DNA of 49,075 nt from an uncultured Prevotellaceae bacterium (GTDB taxonomy: Bacteria > Bacteroidota > Bacteroidia > Bacteroidales > Bacteroidaceae): NCBI GenBank assembly GCA_902781315.1, contig CACZIT010000024.1, forward strand, positions 1-49,075, given 5' to 3'. This document shows positions 16,601 to 23,355 of this stretch, piece after piece. Both the position numbers and the translations under genes were made by a program. Position 1 is the first letter of the stretch. Each line of letters opens with the position of its first letter. A model generated the notes under the pieces. It was not told the DNA's origin, searched no databases, and saw nothing but the letters and a program-made list of their open reading frames with translations.

Positions 16601-17369
16601 GGGTGATTTCTTCATTCGAAGATTCCTCTTGGAATACCTTCGAGGGGTCTTTGAAGAGGGAACGCATGAAACGGTCGGGGTTAACACGCGGCTGGCGTTT
16701 TGTGCGCTTTTCAAGGGCTTTCACCTCGGGCGTGTTGTCGACGAGCCATTCCATGTCGGCCTCGTGTGTGGCAATGTCGATGGAGAGGCCAGGACAGAGC
16801 TCATGCAGACGGTCGGTGAAGGCCAGCATGCTCTGGCGGCAACGGTCGACGGTGCTCGAACGTGCCCATATTCTTATGTCGTCGGGGGCGAAGACCGAAG
16901 GATAGCGCTGGGCCATGCGCTCGGCAATGCCTCGATGCTGACGGGCACCAAGGGGCGTGAGCCGTCCACCATTGCCACGGGCGTTCTTCCACACCTTCTG
17001 CAGCCGTCGGCGGACGTTCTTGCCCAGCGGGGTGAGGTTCTTGGTGTCGGCAAACTGCGCCAGCACCCACTCGTAGCGCTCGTCGTCGGGCAGCCAACGC
17101 GAACCGTGGCGACCATAGTGGGAGATGTAGAAAGGCTCGTAGCCGGCAGGGACTGCCACGTTTGCAACGGGCGTCGATGCCGAGACGGGATAGGCGTAGT
17201 AGACGCCCCCGAGCTGCTCAGGCGACTTCTGGGCATGAGACAAAGTAACAAAGTAACAAAGTAACAAGGTAACAAGCGCTCGCTTGCGAAGCAACAAATC
17301 AGCGACAGTTGCTACTGGGTTACTGACTTTGTGTGCACTTGCGATAGTTGGATTATCAGAATATTTCAT
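13644..17369 (-). CDS. Histidine acid phosphatase fused to GH92 alpha-mannosidase
   Basis: A 1241-residue exported two-enzyme protein. After a signal peptide (about 28-47) comes a branch-2 histidine phosphatase domain (about 50-415) with the catalytic RHGSRW (87-92) and the HD dyad in FGHDTN (353-354), of the phytase/MINPP type. From about residue 445 a full GH92 exo-alpha-mannosidase follows, with GNEPCHQIPYLY (from 1118, Glu1120 likely general acid) and GNDDAGQMSAW (from 1159, catalytic Asp). The fusion suggests dephosphorylation and demannosylation of one substrate, such as yeast phosphomannan or Man-6-P glycans (inference). It is the last gene of a minus-strand run, 26 bp after the phosphodiesterase. 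Four repeat elements lie in frame inside it, near residues 420, 680, 1105 and 1216, and an octamer repeat encodes its signal peptide. Confidence 0.85.
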   Translation of the reverse strand: MKYSDNPTIASAHKVSNPVATVADLLLRKRALVTLLLCYFVTLSHAQKSPEQLGGVYYAYPVSASTPVANVAVPAGYEPFYISHYGRHGSRWLPDDERYEWVLAQFADTKNLTPLGKNVRRRLQKVWKNARGNGGRLTPLGARQHRGIAERMAQRYPSVFAPDDIRIWARSSTVDRCRQSMLAFTDRLHELCPGLSIDIATHEADMEWLVDNTPEVKALEKRTKRQPRVNPDRFMRSLFKDPSKVFQEESSNEEITPATTRLVTVRLLSELFTIATDMQDVELPINLFDLFTPEEMLAVYQANNERMTICNGRLPQSNGIPARAARTLWRNIEYDADYVISRNRHGASFRFGHDTNLYRLLSLLQLSSLSDTSYDHMDEILPMAANLQMVFFKPIGEVPTDSTTLVLFLHNEKMVSTPLPHREGQGGGSAGSAGSPFYPWSSIKSYVADRLHRLDHLQQLTALNTMVGTAQANTQTAGLFGKGSEEHGQTLPAVLAPNGQNFWTPQTQDTEQKCIAPYYYPDTLFQGFRNSHWIVGGCTQDYGSFTVAAITGDLRTQPTSRATRFSHDAEVSHPHYYAVTLPDEHLRAELTASSHTAMLRITPQQPTSRLVHILINPNSDEGQGYVCIDTLRHEIYGYNPVHRIYQGWGEPAGFSGHFLLSYNNSQNSQASHNSQDSQPSQPLRSSTLNLLNRCEASLSPLDPQGGFRSEAEKELIAYGTFSGDSIFPFQTEIRQQPSPSDLTATHHPELARPVGVYLTFLVPDGEQLTLTAASSFTDRDACRRNLEAEAVGKSFEQMQTELADRWIDRLHTIDVEDPDRARVNQFYGALYRASFLPREFSDAGDEPYFTDFSMWDTYRALHPLYNIILPSLSAQMMQSLVTFADRGGWMPIFPCWNSYTAAMIGDHCASVLADAYVKGVLTPEGPGAGLAYRYLRQNAFTSPYEADYKNGKGRRALQSYLKYGYIPMEDHVLDAFHTDEQTSRTLEYAYDDFCVAQLARDFGTPDDYRQLLRRSENWRNVINSLTGWADGRHAPQGKAKAGRFENNTDLTHRKSYITEGATCHYSFYVPHDIPALIQAMGGPQRFEEKLDSMFGIPTQPGRPSPPSEGSGEVLYWHGNEPCHQIPYLYNYVGRNDKTRRVVSHILATEYNDTPGGLSGNDDAGQMSAWYIFSSLGFYPVCPGTPYYQLSAPTFRCATFNLENGRTFTLEKKPGSQPLPSSEGSGCTLSHSDILRGGTLRF
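13696..13728. repeat. REP-like element in frame near the GH92 C-terminus
   Basis: ACTCCCCTCACTCGAAGG followed by AAGGGGCTGGGAG, the right-half form of the CCCCTCCC family. On the coding strand it is read as GSQPLPSSEGSG, a low-complexity insert a few residues before the end of the mannosidase. Confidence 0.65.
14031..14062. repeat. REP-like element in frame inside GH92
   Basis: GACCTCCCCCGACCCCTC followed by CGAAGGAGGGGAGG: a GC-rich palindrome (CCCCTCC/GGAGGGG) read as GRPSPPSEGSGE. It directly precedes the catalytic GNEP block, in a loop where family members normally have no such residues. Confidence 0.65.
15285..15380. repeat. Two GGTTGAGAAGG units plus TTGAGAATT repeats in frame in GH92
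   Basis: Two units TGCTTCGCAGCGGTTGAGAA start at about 15286 and 15312. They share the GGTTGAGAAGG tract of the 3043 and 3893 arrays but have a different palindromic core (GCT/AGC). Next to them a repeat of GGAG and TTGAGAATT continues to 15380. The tract encodes a Ser/Gln/Asn-rich stretch (NSQNSQASHNSQDSQPSQ) that interrupts the N-terminal GH92 domain. Confidence 0.7.
16065..16127. repeat. REP-like element in frame between phosphatase and GH92 domains
   Basis: Three AGCAGACCC steps lead into ACCCACCCCCCTGCCCCTCC and a CTGTGAG/GGGAGGGG hairpin. It is read as STPLPHREGQGGGSAGSAG (about residues 416-435), so the repeat itself supplies the linker between the two enzyme domains. Confidence 0.75.
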
Positions 17370-17403
17370 ATTGACTTTTTCGTTATGTTACCTTGTTACT
17401 TTG
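17241..17403. repeat. Octamer CAAAGTAA tandem and its inverted copy around the GH92 start
   Basis: CAAAGTAA is repeated four times (17241-17272, last copy CAAGGTAA). A 17-bp copy (17257-17273) returns in perfect inverted form at 17387-17403, so the first codons and start of the phosphatase/GH92 gene lie inside an inverted repeat. A palindromic core GCTTGCGAAGC lies at 17281-17291. The octamers encode signal-peptide residues 33-43, and an 8-bp unit is not a multiple of three. Confidence 0.7.
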
Positions 17404-18301
17404 AAAACACGGACATGACGGGCCGTCCCACCCACGAGCGGGGAGGCGTGAGGCCAAGGATGTAGGCGATGGTGGCTGCCGTGTCGTACTGCATCATGGG
17501 CTCCTGGATGACGAGACCGGAACGGATGCCGTGGCCGCAGATAATGAAGGGATGTTCCAGCTCGAGCAGAGTCTTTCCACCGTGGCCCTTCCCTACTCCA
17601 CCGTGATCGGACGTGAGGATGATGACGGTCTGTTCGTAGATGCCGGCAGTCTTCAGGGCCTGAACGAGGCGACCTACGTAGACATCGAGTTCAGCCAAGG
17701 TCTGGTAGTACTCCGGAGTGTCGTGGCCGATGGAGTGGCCTGTATGGTCGAGCTGATCCCAGCAGACAGCAAAGAGCGTGGGCTTGCGCTCGATGATGAA
17801 GCGCTCGGCCATCTCGCAGAGCAGGGAGGTATGGTGCTCCCAGTCAGATGCGAGGTCGTAGCAGTCGATGGCTATGGAGTCGACCACATGCTTGATGCCG
17901 TCCCACTCGGCGATGCAGCCCGTGACGACGTCAGGACGTGCCTTGCGCAGGATGGAGAAGATGGTGGGGAACTTGCCATGCTCGTTGAGCTCGACGGAGG
18001 GTATCTCGGGTGTATGGGAGTTCCAAGTGGTGTAGCCATGGAGCTCGGGACAGGAGCCATTGAACATCGACGCCCAGTTGACGCCCGAATCGGAAGGCAA
18101 CACGGAACGCTTCTTCACCGTGTAGCAACCCTGGTGCATGAGCGATTGGATGTTGGGGATGTCGTGAGCCTTGGCCAGACTGTAGCCGCCCCAGCCATCG
18201 ATGCCGATGACGAGCACGTGCTGGGCCTTGGGCTTGATTTTCGACTTCGCTTCAAGAGGAGTGGCAAGAAGCAATGAGAAGAGGAGGATAAGGAGGGACA
18301 T
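17396..18301 (-). CDS. Exported type I phosphodiesterase / nucleotide pyrophosphatase family protein
   Basis: A 301-residue metal-dependent phosphodiesterase of the alkaline phosphatase superfamily. A signal peptide (about 1-18) precedes the core. Metal and nucleophile positions are visible: GIDGWGG (about 33-39), VLPSDSGVNWASMFNG (nucleophile region), WDQLDHTGHSIGH and TSDHGGVGKGHGG. Family members hydrolyse nucleotide, sugar or phospholipid phosphodiesters. Here it sits between two GH92 mannosidase genes, 20 bp after one and 26 bp before the other, and the second carries a phosphatase domain. A role in opening mannose-phosphate diesters is a reasonable inference, not shown by the sequence. 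The stop codon overlaps an inverted repeat arm at 17387-17403. Confidence 0.85.
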   Translation of the reverse strand: MSLLILLFSLLLATPLEAKSKIKPKAQHVLVIGIDGWGGYSLAKAHDIPNIQSLMHQGCYTVKKRSVLPSDSGVNWASMFNGSCPELHGYTTWNSHTPEIPSVELNEHGKFPTIFSILRKARPDVVTGCIAEWDGIKHVVDSIAIDCYDLASDWEHHTSLLCEMAERFIIERKPTLFAVCWDQLDHTGHSIGHDTPEYYQTLAELDVYVGRLVQALKTAGIYEQTVIILTSDHGGVGKGHGGKTLLELEHPFIICGHGIRSGLVIQEPMMQYDTAATIAYILGLTPPRSWVGRPVMSVFSK

Positions 18302-18321
18302 ATGGAGTTGAGTGTTGAGAG

Positions 18322-21201
18322 TTACCTTTTTACCTTGGAAAACGTGAGGGTCCAGTCGATGCCGAGGGGGTTGTGGCGCATCTCTAGGACAAAGGGGAGG
18401 GATGGCAGGGAGTGGGGTTGCGACACGGTCGCAACATACGGGGACGGGAGAGCGATGAGCATCTCGGTAGCATCGATGTCAGCACGGACACGGAGGCAAC
18501 TGACGGGAGTGCCATCAGGAAGAAGGCGCTGCTCCTTGCTAACGCGGCGCCAAGTGATGCTGTCGTAGAGGAAGGATCCAGTGGAGAGCAGCGACTGCAA
18601 GGCATCGCGGGAGATGAAGCAGAAGGTGCCGCGGGCGTTGTGATGGATGGTGCCGTCGGTCTGCGGGGAGAGCCAGCAGAAGCCCGTGGCATGGTCGACC
18701 TCGGTGCGCGGGATGCGGTAGGTGGTCTGCTTGCAGATGAGCGAGAGGGTGTCGCCTTGCCAAGAACATGACAAGGGCCACGTGCGGAACTGGCGGTTGA
18801 GGGTGAAGGAAAGAGAGCCAACAGTAGTAGACTCACCAACGGCAGACCCAACAACAGCAGACCCACCCCCCTGCCCCTCCCTGTGAGGGAGGGGAGTAGA
18901 TACTCTTTCTATTTGGCTTTCTTGCTGACCATCTTGCAGCAAAGGGATATTACTCCCCTCCCTCACAAGGAGGGGCTGGGGGGTGGGGCTGTGGGGGGTG
19001 GGTCTGCCGTGGTTGGTTCTGTTGGCAGGCCGGATGAACACCAACTCTCCTCCCTGCATCAGTTGCTGGTGGGTGATGCGGGCGCCTTTCAGTCGCTTAC
19101 CATTCAGGTAGGCAACTTTGAACGTGTCGCCTGTGCCGCTGGTAGTGACGTGGAGCCTGCGACCGTTCGGCAGGCGGAATGTGTACTCGGGCAGCAGAGG
19201 GAGGTTGAGCAGATAGTAGTCGGTGCCGGCATTGGGATAGAGCCCCATCATGTGGAACGCCAGCCAAGAGGACATGGCCCCCGAGTCGTCGTTGCCCGGC
19301 AGACCGTCGGGACGGTCGGTGTAGTTGTCACGCACAATCTGATGGATGCGCTGCGTGCTGAGGTCGGGGCGTCCTATCCAATGATAGAGGCAGGGCGTGA
19401 GAAACGACGGTTCGTTCTGCACGTTGTAGTAGCCTTTCTCGAAGAAGAGGTCGAGGCGCTGGCGGAACTGCTTCTTGCCCCCACAGGCACGGATGAGTCC
19501 CGGCACGTCGTGCGGCACGGAGAGCGAATATTCCTCACTGGTGGCCTCGTAGAAGAACGTGGACCACCACGGCAGATACCATGGTGCCACCTTGGTGACA
19601 GGGGTATAGGGAATCGTGGGACGGAACACATTGGAATGGCCCCACGGCACACTGTCGAGCCAACGCCCTTGGGCATCCTTCGGCAAAATAAAGCCGCGCA
19701 TACCATCCCACTCGTAGTCCTTGCGCCAGAGGTTGCGCCACGAACGCGACTTCTTCAGATATTCCCGAGCGAGCGTCTTCTGCCCCAAGCCACGCGCCAC
19801 CTGCGCAATGCACCAGTCGCAGAAGGCATATTCCATGGTTCGGTTGCCGGCGCGGTCGATGCCATAGGGGATGTAGCCCAGGTGGTTGTACTCCGTGAGT
19901 CCGCCACGGCCGTGCTTCTCGTGGTCGGCACCAGGGTCTACCGTGGCATCCTTGAGCATGGCCTCGAGGGCCAGTTGATAGTCGATGCCACCCAGTTGCT
20001 TCGCAAAGGCATCGGCAATGACCACCTCGGCATTCGAACCTCCCTGCGTGCGACCGTTGCAGTCGCCGCTGCGGGCATCGGGCATGTAGCCCTCGCGTGC
20101 GTATATATTTAATAAGGAGTTGACGATGGCGGTCTGCCGGTCAGGGCAGAGGAGGGTGAGCAGAGGCGATGAGGTGCGGTAGGTGTCCCAGATGGCATAG
20201 TAGTCGTCGTAGTAGGAGCCTACCCCCTGCCCCTCCCTAAAGGGAAGGGAGAAAGGAGCCTCACCCGTCTTGTCGACAGGCATGAGCATGGTGTGATAGA
20301 GGGCAGTATAGAACATGCGGCACTGCTCGGGAGTGCCGGCAATCTGGACCTTGGAGAGTTGTTGCTCCCAGGTGTTGCGGAGGAGGGAGAGTTGGGTGTC
20401 GAAGTCGTGGGCGGGGATGTTGCGGCGCGCTTGGTCGACACTGACGTAGGAGATGCCTATCTTCAGGTTGACAAGGGTGTCATGAAAGCGGAGAGAGGCG
20501 TGTTGGAGAGTTGTGACAGAGTCGCAACATACGAGAAAAGGCTCATCGGTCTGTAGGCAGAAGAAAACCGTGTAGGCATCGCCATTATTCCAACCGCCGC
20601 GGATGGTGGTGTGGCCCGTCACTTCGTGGTCGCTGACCACCTGCAGGTTGCCGCCCACAAACTGCTGACGCTCACGCAGATTGGGCACGGAGTCCTTGCC
20701 GAGGAAATGGGTGACGTCGACGAAGAGGAAGCCTGCGGAGGGATAGTGGATGCGATAGAACGAACAGCGCTCGGCGGTGGTAATCTCGGTGCGGATGTCC
20801 GAATCGAAAGTCGTGGAGTAATAGCCAAGTGCAATGTCTTCGCTGACGCGCCGCTGGGGAATCATTCGCCACGGCTGGCCAGGCTGTGCCGATGCCTGTT
20901 CGACAATGGTGGCAGAGGGCAGATAGGGCTGGATGAGCACGTTGCCATACTTCTGGCCGCCGCCAGTACCGCTGACGTGGGTCTGCGAAAAGCCGAGCAC
21001 GGGTTCGGGCATCTGAGCCCATCCGGCATTGGGCAACACCCCGCAGTCGGGCCCCGGCTTCACCATGCCAAACGGCATGCAGGGGCCGGGGAACGTGCGT
21101 CCCACCCCAACGCTGCCGATGCGCGGGTTCACATGCTGCCACACCTGAGCCACCAGCGTGGAAGCCATCATGCAGAGTATCGTCAACAAATACTTTCTCA
21201 T
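18322..21201 (-). CDS. Exported GH92 alpha-mannosidase with extra C-terminal region
   Basis: A 959-residue GH92 exo-alpha-mannosidase. The ATG at 21201 is chosen because it starts the signal peptide MRKYLLTILCMMASTLVAQ; the open frame upstream overlaps radC. Family landmarks: VNPRIGSVGVGRTFPGPCMP at the N-terminus, NEPSFLTPCLYHW (general acid Glu) and GNDDSGAMSSW (catalytic Asp). About 230 residues follow the end of the catalytic domain, including a repeat-derived segment and a beta-rich part (FRTWPLSCSWQGDTLSLIC) that I do not recognise. REP-like elements lie in frame at 20214-20251 (SLPFREGQGVGS, just before the conserved YYAIWDTYR) and 18861-19014. It starts one base after the radC stop and precedes the phosphodiesterase by 20 bp. 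Confidence 0.9.
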   Translation of the reverse strand: MRKYLLTILCMMASTLVAQVWQHVNPRIGSVGVGRTFPGPCMPFGMVKPGPDCGVLPNAGWAQMPEPVLGFSQTHVSGTGGGQKYGNVLIQPYLPSATIVEQASAQPGQPWRMIPQRRVSEDIALGYYSTTFDSDIRTEITTAERCSFYRIHYPSAGFLFVDVTHFLGKDSVPNLRERQQFVGGNLQVVSDHEVTGHTTIRGGWNNGDAYTVFFCLQTDEPFLVCCDSVTTLQHASLRFHDTLVNLKIGISYVSVDQARRNIPAHDFDTQLSLLRNTWEQQLSKVQIAGTPEQCRMFYTALYHTMLMPVDKTGEAPFSLPFREGQGVGSYYDDYYAIWDTYRTSSPLLTLLCPDRQTAIVNSLLNIYAREGYMPDARSGDCNGRTQGGSNAEVVIADAFAKQLGGIDYQLALEAMLKDATVDPGADHEKHGRGGLTEYNHLGYIPYGIDRAGNRTMEYAFCDWCIAQVARGLGQKTLAREYLKKSRSWRNLWRKDYEWDGMRGFILPKDAQGRWLDSVPWGHSNVFRPTIPYTPVTKVAPWYLPWWSTFFYEATSEEYSLSVPHDVPGLIRACGGKKQFRQRLDLFFEKGYYNVQNEPSFLTPCLYHWIGRPDLSTQRIHQIVRDNYTDRPDGLPGNDDSGAMSSWLAFHMMGLYPNAGTDYYLLNLPLLPEYTFRLPNGRRLHVTTSGTGDTFKVAYLNGKRLKGARITHQQLMQGGELVFIRPANRTNHGRPTPHSPTPQPLLVREGSNIPLLQDGQQESQIERVSTPLPHREGQGGGSAVVGSAVGESTTVGSLSFTLNRQFRTWPLSCSWQGDTLSLICKQTTYRIPRTEVDHATGFCWLSPQTDGTIHHNARGTFCFISRDALQSLLSTGSFLYDSITWRRVSKEQRLLPDGTPVSCLRVRADIDATEMLIALPSPYVATVSQPHSLPSLPFVLEMRHNPLGIDWTLTFSKVKR
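18861..19014. repeat. Paired inverted REP-like element in frame at the GH92 C-terminus
   Basis: The left arm (18861-18898) runs ACCCACCCCCCTGCCCCTCC to GGGGAGTA. The right arm (18951-18990) is its approximate reverse complement. A 50-bp spacer joins them and a second GGGGGGTGGGTC lies at 19002-19013. This is the full form of the element seen as single arms at 16065 and 13696. It is translated as VSTPLPHREGQGGGS and SPTPQPLLVREGS. Confidence 0.75.
20214..20251. repeat. REP-like element, AGGAGCCTACCCCC subtype, in GH92
   Basis: It reads AGGAGCCTACCCCCTGCCCC then TCCCTAAAGGGAAGGGAG. The reverse complement of the intergenic element 45884-45921 is nearly the same sequence, so one mobile or copied element occurs both in a coding and in a non-coding place. 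In frame here. Confidence 0.75.
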
Positions 21202-21202
21202 G

Positions 21203-21895
21203 CTATATTCGTCCTTGCTCGTGATAGCTATAGTAGGCACCGTCGCACACGATGACGTGGTCGAGGAAGTGGTAGCGCATGGTCTCGCAGGCCTTACGCA
21301 CACGCTCGGTCAGTCGGTCGTCGTCGCGGCTGGGGTGCGGATTGTTCGACGGATGGTTGTGGCAGAGCGCCAGCACCGTGGCATTCGAGAGCACAGCTTC
21401 CTTCATGATGAGGCGAACGTCGACAGCGGTTTCCGTGATGCCGCCTCTGGATATTCGCACCGCCTTGATGAGTCGGAAGTTCTGGTTCAGGAGCAGCACC
21501 CAGGCCTCTTCGACGTCAAGGTCCTGCATGCGGGTGTGCATGTATTCATAGATGTCGGGCGCCGACCCCATCTGCTTGCGTTCCTCGGCTTTCTCGCGCT
21601 GGCGGCGCTTGCCCAGCTCGCAGGCAGCGAGGATGCTGATGGCCTTCGCCTCGCCGATGCCTTTGTACAGGCAGAGGTCGTGAATGGACTTCTTCCCCAG
21701 CGTGTTCAGGTTGTTCTGGCAGTCGGCCAGCACCATCTTCATCAGGCCGACGGCACTCTCTTCGACCGAGCCCGACCCAATCAGTATCGCCAATAGTTCG
21801 GCATCGCTGAGGGCCTCCGGTCCCAGGTCGCGCAGTTTCTCGCGCGGCCGGTCTTCCTCTGCCCACTGGTTGATACTTAGTTTGTTTGTTTCCAT
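21203..21895 (-). CDS. radC: RadC family JAB1/MPN-domain protein
   Basis: A 230-residue protein with an N-terminal helix-hairpin-helix-like region (residues about 20-90, SINQWAEEDRPREKL and ALSDAELLAILIGSG) and a C-terminal JAB/MPN metalloprotease-like domain bearing LALCHNHPSNNPHPSRDD, the RadC metal-binding motif. RadC was once linked to DNA repair; its molecular role remains unsettled. Length and motifs are normal. It lies between the serpin gene (21 bp gap) and a GH92 gene (start one base after the TAG stop), so it appears embedded in an operon of exported proteins with which it has no obvious functional link. Confidence 0.93.
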   Translation of the reverse strand: METNKLSINQWAEEDRPREKLRDLGPEALSDAELLAILIGSGSVEESAVGLMKMVLADCQNNLNTLGKKSIHDLCLYKGIGEAKAISILAACELGKRRQREKAEERKQMGSAPDIYEYMHTRMQDLDVEEAWVLLLNQNFRLIKAVRISRGGITETAVDVRLIMKEAVLSNATVLALCHNHPSNNPHPSRDDDRLTERVRKACETMRYHFLDHVIVCDGAYYSYHEQGRI

Positions 21896-21916
21896 CGTCA
21901 GTATTTTCGTAAGGTT

Positions 21917-23350
21917 TTATTCTCCGTAGTAAGTCCCCATGAACAGGATAGCACCCGTGATGTTGTCTTTAATCATATAAAGGAACGGGCGCGTGGCATG
22001 GAACGTGCAGTTGCGGTATTGCGGCGGACGAGCAGCACCGACAAGGAAACTCTGCTCGGTCACGGCGGCGGCCTTCGTGCCGGTCTCGCTGACTTCAATG
22101 CGGGCCTTCTGCTTCATTTCCGATACGTAGACGGGCACGCCACGTTCTACATAGGCCAGGCGGCTATAGTCTGCCCGACGGGCGTCGAACATCGAGCGCA
22201 CGCCCAGTTGCTGCATCACGGGGATGAGGGGCTGCTCCACTTCGGCCTCAAAACGTGGGAACAAGACATCTACACGGCAAGTGGTGCTCTTCTTCCATAC
22301 CTTGTCGACATCATCGTAGCTGATGCTGCTGAGCAGGCGGTCGAGACTGCTGTCCTCATCGGGCAGCAGCACCACCATGCTGCACCCATCCGTGTAGGGC
22401 AAGGCCAGCATCGAGTAGCCATCCCCCTCGCCATAGCTGAAAAGATGCTTCTGGTGCATCAGCGGCAACTTGACTGACGTGCCATCGGCCAGCGTGAAGT
22501 CTATTGGGCGGGTGCCGCCAGCATCGAAGACGTCGCTCCATTGGCTCTCGAAATAGACGGCATTCAGGGCAGTGAGCAGCGTGTTGGGGTCTATCTCGTC
22601 GACCATCTGCGGAATCATGCCGCGTGTCTGGCTGGCGCACCAGTCGTTCACGCTCTTCACGTTCAAGTCGTTGCTGATGCAGGCCCGATAGTTCCCGACG
22701 GCCTGGCTGCGGAAGTCTTCCTTCAGCTTCCACTTCGGGTTCACAAACAGCGCGTTGGCCATGCTGAAGCAGGAGCCCTCGCCGTCGCCGGTGAGGTAGG
22801 GAATCAGTTTCTTGTAGAACGCGTTCGCCGCCTCGGGCTGGCAGCCGAGCAGCTGGCAGACCTCGTCCTGCGTCTGGCCGGCAGCGCCGTTGTTGGTCAT
22901 GCTGAGCAGGCAGGCAATGCTCAAGGGCGACAGTACGGTGCTCTTCTGCCTGTTGACGGCCCGTAAGAGTCTGAACGAAAAGTCGTTCACGGCATGAAGG
23001 ATGGACTCCTCGCCGTCGGTCAGTTCGATTCGGCGGCGCTTGCGAAGGGGTACGACCACTGATTCGTCGTCCAGGACGATGAGCATGTCTTGCTGCACTC
23101 TCATTCGCTTTTTGGGAAAACCTACGAACGCAGCTTCCACCTCGGCCTGCATATCGGGCACCTCGATGGAGAATTGACCGTCGATGTTCGTGACTGCCGG
23201 CGATTTCTTGTCGCCAACGACTTTCACCGTTGCCCCGATGACCGGTGTGCTGTCAGACGAAGCAACGACCCGACCACGGATGGTCACTTGTGCATCGGCC
23301 ACTCCCGAGATGAGAAGGAGCAGCCATAGTAATAGAAGTTGATGCCGCAT
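21917..23350 (-). CDS. Exported serpin with N-terminal carboxypeptidase-regulatory-like domain
   Basis: A 477-residue protein. A signal peptide (1-20) is followed by a beta-sandwich of the CarboxypepD_reg-like type (about 22-95: VTIRGRVVASSDSTPVIGAT, TNIDGQFSIEV), then a full serpin domain (about 115-477). Serpin landmarks are visible: STVLSPLSIACLLSM, NALFVNPKWKL, LTALNAVYFESQW, and the reactive-centre hinge EVSETGTKAAAVT (419-431), which has the small-residue pattern of inhibitory serpins. By antitrypsin spacing the scissile bond falls in FLVGAARPP, with Gly or Ala at P1, suggesting elastase-like targets (inference). It lies 5 bp after the glycosyltransferase gene and 21 bp before radC. It probably protects surface proteins from host or competitor serine proteases. 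Confidence 0.9.
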   Translation of the reverse strand: MRHQLLLLWLLLLISGVADAQVTIRGRVVASSDSTPVIGATVKVVGDKKSPAVTNIDGQFSIEVPDMQAEVEAAFVGFPKKRMRVQQDMLIVLDDESVVVPLRKRRRIELTDGEESILHAVNDFSFRLLRAVNRQKSTVLSPLSIACLLSMTNNGAAGQTQDEVCQLLGCQPEAANAFYKKLIPYLTGDGEGSCFSMANALFVNPKWKLKEDFRSQAVGNYRACISNDLNVKSVNDWCASQTRGMIPQMVDEIDPNTLLTALNAVYFESQWSDVFDAGGTRPIDFTLADGTSVKLPLMHQKHLFSYGEGDGYSMLALPYTDGCSMVVLLPDEDSSLDRLLSSISYDDVDKVWKKSTTCRVDVLFPRFEAEVEQPLIPVMQQLGVRSMFDARRADYSRLAYVERGVPVYVSEMKQKARIEVSETGTKAAAVTEQSFLVGAARPPQYRNCTFHATRPFLYMIKDNITGAILFMGTYYGE

Positions 23351-23355
23351 AACGA

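Noticed and set aside
15327-17264. 645-codon open frame opposite the phosphatase/GH92 gene
   Set aside because: Antisense shadow; the sense strand has catalytic motifs along its whole length.
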